In this document: positions 31,281-39,650 of the stretch, piece after piece
Numbering within the stretch: the first letter of the stretch is position 1
Layout of the letters: every line of letters starts with the position of its first letter
Assembly: GCF_001570585.1 (NCBI RefSeq)
Contig: NZ_BBXF01000002.1
Coordinates: 744,001-808,000, forward strand
Direction: 5' to 3'
DNA: 64,000 nt
From: Herbidospora daliensis
GTDB taxonomy: Bacteria > Actinomycetota > Actinomycetes > Streptosporangiales > Streptosporangiaceae
Notes under the pieces: generated by a model
Told to the model about the DNA's origin: nothing
The model's input: only the letters and a program-made list of their open reading frames with translations
Database searches by the model: none
Program-made: the position numbers and the translations under genes

Positions 31281-31972
31281 GGGCCGTCACGGCCGAACTG
31301 GCGAAGCTCGCCACGCTGCCGTCGGTGTGGCTGGCCACGCTGCTTGCGCTGGTCGTGCCGACCGGGATCGCGCTGCTCAACAGGGGCGTCCCCGGCCCCG
31401 ACCGGGGCTACCAGGAACTCGCGTTCGGCGTGATGGGGGTGATCGTGCTCGGGGTCGTGGCGGTCAGCAGCGAATACCTCGCCGAAGGGGCCGACGCGGG
31501 CGGCGGCCGGCAGCTCACGACCAGCCTCACGGCGGTGCCGTCGCGACTGCGGTTCCTCGCGGCCAAGGCCCTCGCGGTCGTGCTCGTCGCCGTGCCGCTC
31601 GCCTTCGCCGCCACGGCCGTGACCATGGCGGTGGTGCAGGTGCGGCTCGATCTCGGACGGCTGGCCGGGGTGGTCTGCTACTGGACGTACACGGCGCTGC
31701 TGGCGTTCGCGATCACGGTGCTGCTCCGGCACGGGATCGTGCCGCTGACGGTGCTGCTGGTCAACACCTCGGTGGTGAGCGTGACCTACCTGCTGACCAA
31801 GGTCACCCCGCTGGCGAACTACTTCCCCGACATGGCCGGGGTGCGGATGTTCGTCGGAAAGGTCGCCACCGACGTCGTGATCACCCCGCTCGTCGGCCTG
31901 CTGGTCATGTCGGCCTGGGTGGCCGGCCTGCTGGCCGTCGCCGGGGCCGTCTTCGTCCGGAGGGACGCATGA
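31277..31972 (+). CDS. ABC transporter permease
   Basis: A 231-residue membrane protein with about six helices (VWLATLLALVVPTGIALL, FGVMGVIVLGVVAVSSEY, AAKALAVVLVAVPLAFAATA and others). It is of the ABC-2 type found with drug and bacteriocin ATPases. It starts with ATGA overlap to the ATPase and ends with ATGA overlap to the next permease. The motif SSEYLAEGADAGGGRQLTTSLTAVPSRLRFLAAK, and the matching SEYTGGQIRTTLTAMPRRVPQLVA in the next gene, show that the two are paralogues that probably form a heterodimer. Confidence 0.88.
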   Translation: MRAVTAELAKLATLPSVWLATLLALVVPTGIALLNRGVPGPDRGYQELAFGVMGVIVLGVVAVSSEYLAEGADAGGGRQLTTSLTAVPSRLRFLAAKALAVVLVAVPLAFAATAVTMAVVQVRLDLGRLAGVVCYWTYTALLAFAITVLLRHGIVPLTVLLVNTSVVSVTYLLTKVTPLANYFPDMAGVRMFVGKVATDVVITPLVGLLVMSAWVAGLLAVAGAVFVRRDA

Positions 31973-32541
31973 TCAGGGCGGAACTGTCGAAACTCGTCTC
32001 GCTCCCCGCGACGTGGACGACCCTGGGCTGGACGCTGGCCGTGAACGTGCTGCTGACCTTCGTGATCGCCGTGGGCGACGCGCCCGTGGCGTACTCGCGG
32101 GCCGGGTTCGTCGTCCTGGGCGTGCTGGCGACCTGCTCCGAATACACGGGCGGCCAGATCAGGACCACCCTGACCGCGATGCCCCGCCGGGTGCCCCAGC
32201 TCGTGGCCCAGCACACCGCCCTGGCGGCGCTGACACTCCCGGCCGCCCTGGTCGTGGCCCTGTCGGGCCCGCTGATCACCCTTGCCGTGGCCGGCACGCC
32301 GGTCTCCGCGTGGGGAGTGGCGGAGACGACGGCGTACCTGACCCTGCTGACGCTGGTCAGCGCGGCGGTGGGGGTGCTGCTGCGGCACACCCTCGCCGGG
32401 GTCGGGCTGCTGCTGGGCTGCCTGTTCGTCGCGGCGCCGTTCGTGCACGAGTACCTGCCGGACGACATGGTCACCCTCGTCGTCTCGACCCCGGTTCTGC
32501 TGATCGTGGCCGCACTGACCTATCGCCGCCGCGACGCGTGA
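31969..32541 (+). CDS. ABC transporter permease, second subunit
   Basis: A 190-residue membrane protein with five or six helices (ATWTTLGWTLAVNVLLTFVIA, SRAGFVVLGVLATCSEY, AALTLPAALVVALSGPLITLAVA and two more). It is shorter than its partner and related to it by the SEYTGGQIRTTLTA segment. Coupled to it by ATGA overlap (31969-31972). Together with the ATPase it should make a complete exporter. A 193-base non-coding gap follows before the MFS gene. Confidence 0.88.
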   Translation: MIRAELSKLVSLPATWTTLGWTLAVNVLLTFVIAVGDAPVAYSRAGFVVLGVLATCSEYTGGQIRTTLTAMPRRVPQLVAQHTALAALTLPAALVVALSGPLITLAVAGTPVSAWGVAETTAYLTLLTLVSAAVGVLLRHTLAGVGLLLGCLFVAAPFVHEYLPDDMVTLVVSTPVLLIVAALTYRRRDA

Positions 32542-32734
32542 AAACGTGGCGCGCGTCACAGTCGCCCGGTTGAGAGCTTCTGACCTGCGGAGACGCGGCA
32601 GGGTGGGATGAAAACCAGGTGACATCCGGAGGCGGGTTCCGGAATTCTGGGTGAGCGAGACGAGTTTTGTCGGTGGTGCGGGTCATCCTGGCCATGGCCG
32701 CAACTCAGATTTCCGTTCCCCTGATTGAGGTACC

Positions 32735-34204
32735 GTGTCCAGCCCACAGCTAGACCAGCTCGACTCACCTGCCAAAACCGCGACCGAACCCCCACGTCGC
32801 ACCCCGCCCGTGATCAGGCTGCTGGTGCTGGCCACGTTCGTGGTCATCCTCAACGAGACCATCATGATCAACGCCATTCCGGAGTTGATGAGGGCTCTCC
32901 AGATCACCGCCTCGACCGCCCAGTGGTTGTCGACCGCCTTCATGCTCACCATGGCGGCCGTCATCCCGATCACCGGCTGGTTCCTCCAGCGGGTGACCAC
33001 GCGCACGGCCTACACGACCGCGATGGGGCTCTTCCTGTTCGGTACGGCCCTGGCGGCGGTGGCCCCCGTCTTCGAGGTGCTGCTCGCCGGGCGGATCGTC
33101 CAGGCGTCCGGCACGGCCGTCATGATGCCGCTGCTGATGACCACGTTGATGCAGGTCGTGCCCGAGTCCGAGCGGGGCCGGGTGATGGGCAACGTCTCGC
33201 TGGCCATCTCGGTCGCGCCCGCCATGGGCCCGACGGTCTCCGGCGTGATCCTCCAGTTCGGGCCGTGGCGGCTGCTGTTCGCCGTGGTGTTCCCGATCGC
33301 CGCGCTGATCACCTACTTCGGCCTGAAGCAGCTCAAGAACGTCGGCGAGACCAAGATCGGCACGATCGACTGGTTCAGCGTGGTCACCGCCGCCGCCGGG
33401 TTCGGCGGCCTGGTCTACGGCCTGAGCCGCTTCGAGGGCGGCGACGCCACCGTGGCGGGCTCGATGGTGGGCGGCGGCGTCCTGCTGATCGTCGTGTTCG
33501 TGTTCCGGCAGCTGCGGCTGCAGAAGCGCGGCGGCCCGCTGCTCGACCTGCGCACGCTGACCCACCGCACCTACACGATCTCGCTGATCCTCATGTCGGT
33601 CGCGTTCATGGCGATGCTCGGCTCGATGGTGCTGCTGCCGCTCTACCTGCAGGACATCCGCGGCCTCACCACCCTGGAGACCGGCCTTCTCGTGATGCCC
33701 GGCGGCCTCGCGATGGGCCTGCTCGGCCCGACCGTCGGCCGCCTGTTCGACCGCTTCGGCGGCCGGGTGCTCGTGATCCCGGGAGCGGTCGCGATCTCCC
33801 TGTCGCTGGCGGGCTTCACCCAGATCACCATGTCGATGCCCTACTGGCAGATCCTGGGCCTCCACGCCCTGCTGATGATCGGCCTGGCCGGCACCTTCAC
33901 CCCCGTCTTCACCCTGGGCCTGGGCGCCGTCCCCGCACCGCTCTACAGCCACGCGAGCTCGATCCTGAGCACGATCCAGCAGGTCGCGGCGGCCATCGGC
34001 ACCGCCCTGGTGATCACGGTCATGACGTCGCGCGCCGAGTCGCTGGCGGCCACCGGCGTGTCCGAAGACCTGGCGGTCCTCGGGGGCATGCGCCTGTCGT
34101 TCCTGATCAGCGCGGCCCTGTCGATCGCGGTGATCGTCGCCGCCGTCGTCCTCCCGGCCCGCGCCGCCAACCACGGCGACGGCCCGGCCCCCATGCACCA
34201 CTGA
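32735..34204 (+). CDS. MFS transporter, DHA2 (EmrB/QacA-like) drug:H+ antiporter
   Basis: A 489-residue membrane protein with 14 predicted helices. DHA2 features: motif D-like LNETIMINAIPELM in helix 1, WLSTAFMLTMAAVIPITGWF in helix 2, and motif C GNVSLAISVAPAMGPTVSG in helix 5. Such carriers expel cationic or lipophilic drugs in exchange for protons. The GTG start lies about 7 bases after TTGAGG. The neighbouring ABC exporter suggests a local efflux region, but the two are separate transcripts. The C-terminus is His-rich (APMHH), with no extra domain. Confidence 0.92.
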   Translation: MSSPQLDQLDSPAKTATEPPRRTPPVIRLLVLATFVVILNETIMINAIPELMRALQITASTAQWLSTAFMLTMAAVIPITGWFLQRVTTRTAYTTAMGLFLFGTALAAVAPVFEVLLAGRIVQASGTAVMMPLLMTTLMQVVPESERGRVMGNVSLAISVAPAMGPTVSGVILQFGPWRLLFAVVFPIAALITYFGLKQLKNVGETKIGTIDWFSVVTAAAGFGGLVYGLSRFEGGDATVAGSMVGGGVLLIVVFVFRQLRLQKRGGPLLDLRTLTHRTYTISLILMSVAFMAMLGSMVLLPLYLQDIRGLTTLETGLLVMPGGLAMGLLGPTVGRLFDRFGGRVLVIPGAVAISLSLAGFTQITMSMPYWQILGLHALLMIGLAGTFTPVFTLGLGAVPAPLYSHASSILSTIQQVAAAIGTALVITVMTSRAESLAATGVSEDLAVLGGMRLSFLISAALSIAVIVAAVVLPARAANHGDGPAPMHH

Positions 34205-34210
34205 GTCCCG

Positions 34211-34804
34211 TCAGGGCCTCATGCGGGAGTGCTCGGCGCTGATCCAGTCGGCGGCCATGTCCGTCTGGGTCAGCCGCCCGATGAGGGCCAGCGCCGAGCT
34301 GACGCTCTCGTCGACCTCCACGAGCTCGAAGCGCAGCCCGGTCATCAGGTGGTCGAGGGCGTGGGGGTCGTCGCCGTGAGCCCGTGATGGCGACGACGAC
34401 TCGAAGCCGGTGAGCAGGTGGCCGTCACGGGCGTATCTGACGTAGTCGTGGCCGCCGATGTCCATGCCGAAGCCGACGGCCTCGCGGCCACCGGCGGTGA
34501 GCGACCGCAGCGACGCCTCGTCGTCGGCGACCGCCGGCACGACGCAGATCCACTCGCCCACCTGAGCGATCCAGCGCGAACCGTCGTCGAGGTGGTGATC
34601 GAGGATCTCGCTCAGGCGGCAGGGATCGCGGGTGGTCACGTCGAGACCGAACTCCGCGGCGAGGGTGGCGACGTCGCACCCCTTGACCCACAGAGCGGCG
34701 AACCCCAGCGCCCCGAGGTCCGTCTCGTCGAGCCCCTCGGTGAAGATCGTCGACTCCAGCAGGGCGTAGAGGTAACCCGGTGCGGCGGGATCAAGATCCG
34801 TCAT
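34211..34804 (-). CDS. DUF6461 family protein (second of two paralogues)
   Basis: A 197-residue soluble acidic protein. DUF6461 features: ALWVKGCDVATLAAEFGLD, IAQVGEWICVVPAV, GGREAVGFGMDIGGHDYVRYARDGHLLTGFES and PHALDHLMTGLRFEL. The same order occurs in the upstream neighbour (LQVGEWCVVIEPNG, SFAYAVDGTVVMEYNLFSP, RLNAHMRDLGMAL). The family is widespread in actinomycetes, function unknown; it resembles SMI1/KNR4-like immunity proteins only in overall style, which I do not claim as homology. The coding region overlaps the upstream paralogue by 14 bases. Confidence 0.75.
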   Translation of the reverse strand: MTDLDPAAPGYLYALLESTIFTEGLDETDLGALGFAALWVKGCDVATLAAEFGLDVTTRDPCRLSEILDHHLDDGSRWIAQVGEWICVVPAVADDEASLRSLTAGGREAVGFGMDIGGHDYVRYARDGHLLTGFESSSPSRAHGDDPHALDHLMTGLRFELVEVDESVSSALALIGRLTQTDMAADWISAEHSRMRP

Positions 34805-35453
34805 TCGGGACTTCCCTCTTGAGGGGCGAGACGAAGGGGGTCACGAGCATCGGGCGGTCGAGGATGCCGGAGGTGAGCGGGACCCCGCTGACCTCCGAAA
34901 CCAGGGCGAAGCCCTGCGCGACGGCCTTTTCGTAGTCCCCGTCGTCGTCCTCCGGTTCCTCCAGGGCCATGCCGAGGTCACGCATGTGGGCGTTCAGCCT
35001 GTCGGGGTCGGCGCCGGACCGTTCGTAGGGGGAGAAGAGGTTGTATTCCATGACGACGGTGCCGTCGACCGCATAGGCGAAGCTGTGTTCGGCGTAGTCG
35101 TGGCGGGTGGCGGTCACGACTTCGCAGCCTTGCGACAGCCGGAGCAGCACCTCGTGCAGGGTGCACATCCAGCCGTTGGGTTCGATGACCACGCACCATT
35201 CCCCTACCTGGAGGATGCCCACGTGGCCGCCGCCCTCGCCGCCGTCGGTCGAGACGAGGAAGTCCCCGGACCGCTCGTTGAGAGCGGCGAAGTCGAGGGT
35301 CTGGCCCGCGTCGGCGCCTCGGCTGAAGCGGAGGGCGATCTCGGCCGGGGTGAGACCCCGGATGCAGGCGATGGTGAAGATGGAGTCCAGTTCGCCTTCG
35401 CCTTCGGGCGCGTCGAGCCACTCGAACGGGGCCAGGGGGCCGGTCGTCGTCAT
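34791..35453 (-). CDS. DUF6461 family protein (first of two paralogues)
   Basis: A 220-residue soluble acidic protein. Visible shared blocks with its neighbour are FTIACIRGLTPAEIALRFSRGADAG, VGILQVGEWCVVIEPNGW, EHSFAYAVDGTVVMEYNLFSPYERSGADPDRLNAHM and a C-terminal VSGVPLTSGIL. The first gene of a two-gene unit; the second begins 14 bases before its end, so they are cotranslated. The two differ strongly in the N-terminal third. No enzyme motif is seen and function is unknown. Confidence 0.75.
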   Translation of the reverse strand: MTTTGPLAPFEWLDAPEGEGELDSIFTIACIRGLTPAEIALRFSRGADAGQTLDFAALNERSGDFLVSTDGGEGGGHVGILQVGEWCVVIEPNGWMCTLHEVLLRLSQGCEVVTATRHDYAEHSFAYAVDGTVVMEYNLFSPYERSGADPDRLNAHMRDLGMALEEPEDDDGDYEKAVAQGFALVSEVSGVPLTSGILDRPMLVTPFVSPLKREVPNDGS

Positions 35454-35488
35454 GCGGGCATGGTGTCAGCGGCGACCGACAAAAACGA

Positions 35489-35950
35489 TCAAGCCAGGCG
35501 GGCCGGGAAGCCGCCCGTCGCCACCGGGCCCCAGCGGGTCGGGGTGACGCGGAGCAGGGACTTGCCCTGGCGGACCATCGCGGCGCGGTATTCGTCCCAG
35601 TCGGGGTGTTCGCCCGAGATGCAGCGGAAGTACTCCACCAGGGGTTCGAGGGCCTCCGGCAGGTCGAGGACCTCCGCGTCGCCGTCGATCTGGACCCACG
35701 GGCCGTCCCAGTCGTCCGACAGGACGATCACGCTGACCTGCTCGTTGCGGCGGGCGTTGGCGGTCTTGGCGCGTTCGGGGTAGGTCGAGACGACGATCCG
35801 GCCCTCGGCGTCGACGCCGCAGGAGACCGGGGACGCCTGGGGGCGGCCGTCGCGCCGGGCCGTGATGACGATCGCGTGGTGGCGGGGGCGCACGAAGTCG
35901 AGCAGCTGCTCCCGGGTGACGGTGTCGTTCGTCGCGATCTTTGGGCTCAT
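35489..35950 (-). CDS. PPOX-class (pyridoxamine oxidase-like) F420/FMN-dependent protein
   Basis: A 153-residue split-barrel protein. It shows LLDFVRPRHHAIVITARRDGRPQASPVSCGVDAEGRIVVSTYPERAKTANARRNEQVSVIVLSDDW and QIDGDAEVLDLPEALEPLVEYF, ending in the RVTPTRWGP motif of PPOX-class F420-dependent enzymes. These reduce or bind flavin/F420 with unknown partners. The ATG at 35950 begins MSPKIATNDTVTREQLLDF; an upstream extension lacks family similarity. It is divergent from the lamin-tail gene across a 130-base gap that contains TATCG-AAA-CGATA (35987-35999), a possible operator. Confidence 0.88.
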   Translation of the reverse strand: MSPKIATNDTVTREQLLDFVRPRHHAIVITARRDGRPQASPVSCGVDAEGRIVVSTYPERAKTANARRNEQVSVIVLSDDWDGPWVQIDGDAEVLDLPEALEPLVEYFRCISGEHPDWDEYRAAMVRQGKSLLRVTPTRWGPVATGGFPARLA

Positions 35951-35986
35951 GGGGCCAACTCTAGGCGTGGCAAATGGGGCGGCGGA

Positions 35987-35999
35987 TATCGAAACGATA
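35987..35999. promoter_or_regulatory. Short palindrome in divergent promoter region
   Basis: TATCG-AAA-CGATA, perfect 5-base arms, in an unusually A+T-rich stretch (35986-36050) between divergent genes. A repressor site is possible, unsupported by any known regulator. Confidence 0.35.
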
Positions 36000-36080
36000 C
36001 GAGAATCCCCAATAGAACATCTCATCCCAGAAATATCATTCGAGGTCCGGCTCGTCTCCCCTGACCCCTGGAGCGTTCCA

Positions 36081-36548
36081 ATGCGTGTACGAGTTCTGCT
36101 CACCGTCGCCCTGTTAACGGCCGCCGGTCTCACCCAGCCGGCCCAGGCGCAGGCTCCGGCCGTACGGATCACCAAGATCTTCTATGACTCGCCCGGCTCG
36201 CCCGACAACGGCGCGAACGCCAGCGTCAACGGCGAGTGGATCCAGATCAGGAACGTCTCCAAGAAGGCCGTCAGCCTCCGGGGCTGGACGGTCCGCGACG
36301 CGACGAAGGCCGCCGACCACGTCTACACGTTCACCGCGTTCACCCTGAAGCCCGGCAAGACGGTCACGTTGCGGAGCGGCAAGGGCACGAACACCGCTAC
36401 GACCCGCTACTGGCAGCGCAGCGGCCAGGGGACGTTCACCTACATCTGGAACCAGACGTCCGACACCGGCTACCTGCACAACGCGTCGGGCAAGCTGGTC
36501 GACTCGTGCTCCTACAACTCGTCGCGGGACGACTACGTCATCTGCTGA
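36081..36548 (+). CDS. Secreted lamin-tail domain protein
   Basis: A 155-residue exported protein; signal peptide MRVRVLLTVALLTAAGLTQPAQAQA. The mature part is one lamin-tail (LTD) Ig-like domain: VRITKIFYDSPGSPDNGANASVNGEWIQIRNVSKKAVSLRGWTVRDATKAADHVYTFTAFTLKPGKTVTLRSGKGTNT and DTGYLHNASGKLVDSCSY, ending in DDYVIC with two Cys. Bacterial LTDs are found on nucleases and cell-surface proteins; as a single domain it probably binds something at the surface. It lies 9 bases ahead of a ROK regulator. Confidence 0.85.
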   Translation: MRVRVLLTVALLTAAGLTQPAQAQAPAVRITKIFYDSPGSPDNGANASVNGEWIQIRNVSKKAVSLRGWTVRDATKAADHVYTFTAFTLKPGKTVTLRSGKGTNTATTRYWQRSGQGTFTYIWNQTSDTGYLHNASGKLVDSCSYNSSRDDYVIC

Positions 36549-36557
36549 ACTCGGGTC

Positions 36558-37739
36558 ATGAAGAACCTGGGGGCGCTGCTGCGGCACATCCACCTCAACG
36601 GGCCGACCTCGCGGGCAGCGCTGACGGAGGAGTTCGGGCTCAACCGCAGCACGACCATGGCGCTGACCGCCGAACTCGCCGCGCTGGGCCTGGTCAGGGA
36701 GGAGCTCCCCGACGACGTCCAGAAGGCGGGGCGGCCGTCGCTGGTGGTCAGCCCCGAGAGCGAGAAGGTGTTCGTGCTCGCCTTCGACGTCGCGGTCGAC
36801 TGGCTGGTCGCGGCGCGGGTCGGGCTCGGGGGCGTGATCCTCGACCGGCGGGCGGCGGTGCGGCAGCGGCGGTTCCCCGACCTCGACGACGTCGTCGGCA
36901 CGCTGGCCGAGTTCGCCCGCCAGCTGCTGCGCGACGTGCCCGACGGCGCGGTCTGCGTGGGGGTCGGCGCCTCGTTCTGCGGGATGATCCGGCCCCACGA
37001 CGGCACGGTCCGCTACGGCCCCAAGACGGGCTGGGTCGACCAGGCGTTCGGGCCCGAGCTGGAACGCCGGCTCCCGCTCGACCTGCCCGTCAGGGTGGGC
37101 AACGAGGCGCACCTCGGCGCGGTCGCCGAGAACGAGCGCGGCGCCGGGATCGGCTTCCGCAACCTCATCTACCTGCACGGCGACGTCGGCGTGGGCGGCG
37201 GGGTGATCGTCGACGGCAAGCGGCTGGGCGGCGACGACGGCTACGCCGCCGAGGCCGGGCACATGGTGGTCAACCCCTTCGACGGGCGGCCGTGCCTGTG
37301 CGGGTCGCGCGGCTGCCTGGAGGCCGAGGTGGGCGAGAGCGCGCTGCTCGACCTGGCCGGCTGGCCCCACGGCAGCGTCGGCCGCGACGCCGTCGCCTCG
37401 GTCGTGCACGCCGCAGAACGCGGCGACCAGACCGCCCGCGAGGCGCTGAACCGGGTCGGCGACTGGCTGGGCGTCGGGGTGGCCAACCTGATCAATTTGT
37501 TCAACCCGGGCGTGGTGGTCTTCGGCGGCATGCTGCGCGACGTCTACCGGGGGTCGGCCGAGCAGGTGCGCGACCGCATCGAGGCCAACGTGCTGCCGGT
37601 GTCGCGGGAGCGGGTGGAGTTGCGCATCGCCGCCCTCGGCGACGACACGACGCTGGTCGGCGGGGCGGAACTGGGCTTCGCGGGCTTGCTGGACGATCCG
37701 GCGGAGGCCGTCAGAGGGGCCCATCGACCGAGAGGCTGA
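36558..37739 (+). CDS. ROK-family transcriptional regulator
   Basis: A 393-residue regulator. Residues 1-70 are a winged helix (LGALLRHIHLNGPTSRAALTEEFGLNRSTTMALTAELAALGLV). Residues 75-390 are a ROK sugar-kinase-like domain: VCVGVGASFCG, IYLHGDVGVGGGVIVDGKRLGG and the zinc motif GH-x(10)-CLCGSRGCLE. The kinase-type DIGGT of active sugar kinases reads AFDVAVDW here, so it is a repressor rather than an enzyme. Its target is unclear; it is 9 bases after the lamin-tail gene and convergent with the OsmC gene, overlapping it by 29 bases. Compare the second ROK regulator at 46950. Confidence 0.9.
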   Translation: MKNLGALLRHIHLNGPTSRAALTEEFGLNRSTTMALTAELAALGLVREELPDDVQKAGRPSLVVSPESEKVFVLAFDVAVDWLVAARVGLGGVILDRRAAVRQRRFPDLDDVVGTLAEFARQLLRDVPDGAVCVGVGASFCGMIRPHDGTVRYGPKTGWVDQAFGPELERRLPLDLPVRVGNEAHLGAVAENERGAGIGFRNLIYLHGDVGVGGGVIVDGKRLGGDDGYAAEAGHMVVNPFDGRPCLCGSRGCLEAEVGESALLDLAGWPHGSVGRDAVASVVHAAERGDQTAREALNRVGDWLGVGVANLINLFNPGVVVFGGMLRDVYRGSAEQVRDRIEANVLPVSRERVELRIAALGDDTTLVGGAELGFAGLLDDPAEAVRGAHRPRG

Positions 37740-38145
37740 TCGCCGGCGGGCTCATCTTCGTGTACGGGCAGAGCGCCGCCGCCCGCGCCACGAGAGGGGC
37801 CGCCACGTCGGGGTCGGCGTCCGGCCAGCGGACCGCCAGGTTCACGTCCACCCGATAGCCGTCGTCGGCGGGGTCGCGGCCGAAGGTCACCGTCGCGGCC
37901 ACGCTGATCGGCGCGGGGTCGAGGCGGCGCCGCCGGGCCGCCAGGCTCAGCGCCGCCTGGAAGCAGGCCGCGTAGGCGGCCGCGAAGAGTTGCTCCGGGT
38001 TCGGCCCGCCCGAGTCGCCGCCCAGCTCCCGGGGCAGCCGGAGCTCCAGGTCGAGCGCGCCGTCGGGGGAGACCGCCCGGCCGGTTGCCCGGCCGTGGGC
38101 CGAACTGCCGCCGGTCACGGTGACGGTCGTGGCGTACAAGGTCAT
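37711..38145 (-). CDS. OsmC/Ohr family peroxide-reducing protein
   Basis: A 144-residue cytosolic protein with both Ohr catalytic Cys: GPNPEQLFAAAYAACFQAAL and ALCPYTKMSP. Ohr reduces organic hydroperoxides with a lipoyl or thiol partner. The opening LYATTVTVTGGSSAHGRATG is typical. The ATG overlaps the stop of the sigma-like gene as ATGA (38142-38145), so it is the last gene of a seven-gene operon controlled by the ECF41 factor. It suggests that the operon responds to organic peroxides or related electrophiles (inference). Confidence 0.9.
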   Translation of the reverse strand: MTLYATTVTVTGGSSAHGRATGRAVSPDGALDLELRLPRELGGDSGGPNPEQLFAAAYAACFQAALSLAARRRRLDPAPISVAATVTFGRDPADDGYRVDVNLAVRWPDADPDVAAPLVARAAALCPYTKMSPPAISLSVDGPL

Positions 38146-38774
38146 GGCCGGTGCCAGCCCTCCAGTTTGTCGGGGTTGAGCACGATCCACACCGCCGTCA
38201 CGTCGGTCGCCGCCACGCTGACGCTCACCACCGCGACCGCCCGTCCGCCGTGGCGGAGGACCAGGCCGGTCCGGCCGTTCACCGGCTCGGCGCAGACCTC
38301 CACTCCGGCCACCAGCCGGGAGAGGAAACCGGCGACCGCGTCGGGGCCGAGGGTGGGCCCGAGCGGGGCGCGGATCTTGCCGCCGCCGTCGCTGACGACC
38401 AGGACGTCCGGTGAGAGCATCGCCCGCAGCGCGGGCGTGTCACCGGCGGCGCAGGCGGCGGCGAAGCGAAGAGAGACGTGGTCGGGCCGGGCCGGCGTCA
38501 CGCGGCCTGACCGGGGCGGGGGCGCCTTCCGGGCCGGTGGTGGCGGGTGGGGCGTGCCGGACGCCAGCAGCTCCAGGCAGATGCCGCCCGCCACGCGGGT
38601 CAGCCACGCCCGGGGCCGGGTGATCGCGGCGCGTTCGGGGTCGGTGAGGGCGTACCAGCGGCGGTAGGTCTCCTGGACGATCTGGTCGGCCGCCGTCTCG
38701 GAGCCGAACAACCAGGTGGCGACGTCGATCAGGTGGCGGCGCTCGTCGAGCAGCTCCGTCAGCGAGCCGGTCAT
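38142..38774 (-). CDS. ECF41-like sigma protein lacking region 4, with SnoaL-like extension
   Basis: A 210-residue protein. Residues 1-70 match sigma region 2 of ECF41-type factors (LLDERRHLIDVATWLFGSETAADQIVQETYRRWYAL, RAWLTRVAGGICLELL). Where region 4 and its WLPEP linker should follow there is only a proline-rich spacer (PHPPPPARKAPPP). The SnoaL-like regulatory extension is intact, with DGGGK and the terminal NPDKL. So the promoter-binding -35 domain is missing and it probably cannot act alone as a sigma factor. It overlaps both SigJ (ATGA at 38771) and OsmC (ATGA). It may modulate SigJ or core polymerase (inference). Confidence 0.82.
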   Translation of the reverse strand: MTGSLTELLDERRHLIDVATWLFGSETAADQIVQETYRRWYALTDPERAAITRPRAWLTRVAGGICLELLASGTPHPPPPARKAPPPRSGRVTPARPDHVSLRFAAACAAGDTPALRAMLSPDVLVVSDGGGKIRAPLGPTLGPDAVAGFLSRLVAGVEVCAEPVNGRTGLVLRHGGRAVAVVSVSVAATDVTAVWIVLNPDKLEGWHRP

Positions 38775-39649
38775 GTGGCGTAACCGGCGAGTTTGTCGGG
38801 GTTCATGAGCCAGAGCAGCTGGTGGATGCCGTCGGGGGAAGCGTCGAGAACGAGCAGGGCCCCGCCGATCTTCTCCCTGGCGGGCACGAACACGGCCGGG
38901 GCGCCGTTCGCCTCGACGAAGGTGACCGTCGCGCCGGGCCAGAAGCGGGGGGCGAAGGCGGTGATGAACTTGGTCACGCGGGGCACGCCGTGCATCACCA
39001 GTCGGGCCGCGCCTCGGACGCCGTTCCCGTCGGTCACGCTCACGACGTCCTCGGCGAACAGGTGCTCCAGCGCCACGACGTCACCCGTCTGGGCGGCGTC
39101 CAGGAAGGTCTCCAGCAGCCGCCGGTGCTCGGTCTTGTCGATGGGCTCGTGTCGCCCGGCCGCCAGGTGCTTGCGGGCCCGGCTCACGAGCTGGCGCGCG
39201 TTGGCCGCGCTGACCTGGATGATCTCCGCGATCTGCTCGTACGGATAGACGAACGCCTCCCGCAGCACATAGGCCGCCCGTTCGGTCGGGGAGAGCCGTT
39301 CGAGCAGCAGCAGGAAGGCGAACTCCAGCGCCTCCCCGCGCTCGGCCCCCAGCGTGGGATCGGCGCTGGTGTCGACCGGCTCGGGCAACCACGGCCCGAT
39401 GTACGACTCCCGCCGCACCCGCGCCGACCGCGCCACGTTGATCGACAACCGGGTGGCGATCGTGGCCAGGAACGCCGGCGCGCTCTGCACGGCGGTCCGG
39501 TCGGCGCCCTGCCACCGCAACCAGACGTCCTGTACGACGTCTTCGGCCTCGGCCGCGCTGCCCAGCATGCGGTAGGCGATGCCGAACAGGCGCGGCCGAA
39601 GCTCGGTGAAGACCGATGCGGCGTTCTCCAGGGAATCCACGCTGATCAC
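38771..39649 (-). CDS. sigJ: ECF41-type RNA polymerase sigma factor (SigJ-like)
   Basis: A 292-residue factor. Region 2: LRPRLFGIAYRMLGSAAEAEDVVQDVWLRW. The linker has IGPWLPEPV, the WLPEP hallmark of ECF41. Region 4: LSPTERAAYVLREAFVYPYEQIAEIIQVSAANARQLVSRARKHL. A SnoaL-like C-terminal domain (about 180-290) ends WLMNPDKLAGY; in place of the usual DGGGK it reads TDGNGVRG. ECF41 factors use this fused domain instead of an anti-sigma factor and drive small oxidoreductase/epimerase/hydrolase operons like this one. GTG start, one base after the hydrolase stop. Confidence 0.92.
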   Translation of the reverse strand: MISVDSLENAASVFTELRPRLFGIAYRMLGSAAEAEDVVQDVWLRWQGADRTAVQSAPAFLATIATRLSINVARSARVRRESYIGPWLPEPVDTSADPTLGAERGEALEFAFLLLLERLSPTERAAYVLREAFVYPYEQIAEIIQVSAANARQLVSRARKHLAAGRHEPIDKTEHRRLLETFLDAAQTGDVVALEHLFAEDVVSVTDGNGVRGAARLVMHGVPRVTKFITAFAPRFWPGATVTFVEANGAPAVFVPAREKIGGALLVLDASPDGIHQLLWLMNPDKLAGYAT

Positions 39650-39650
39650 T

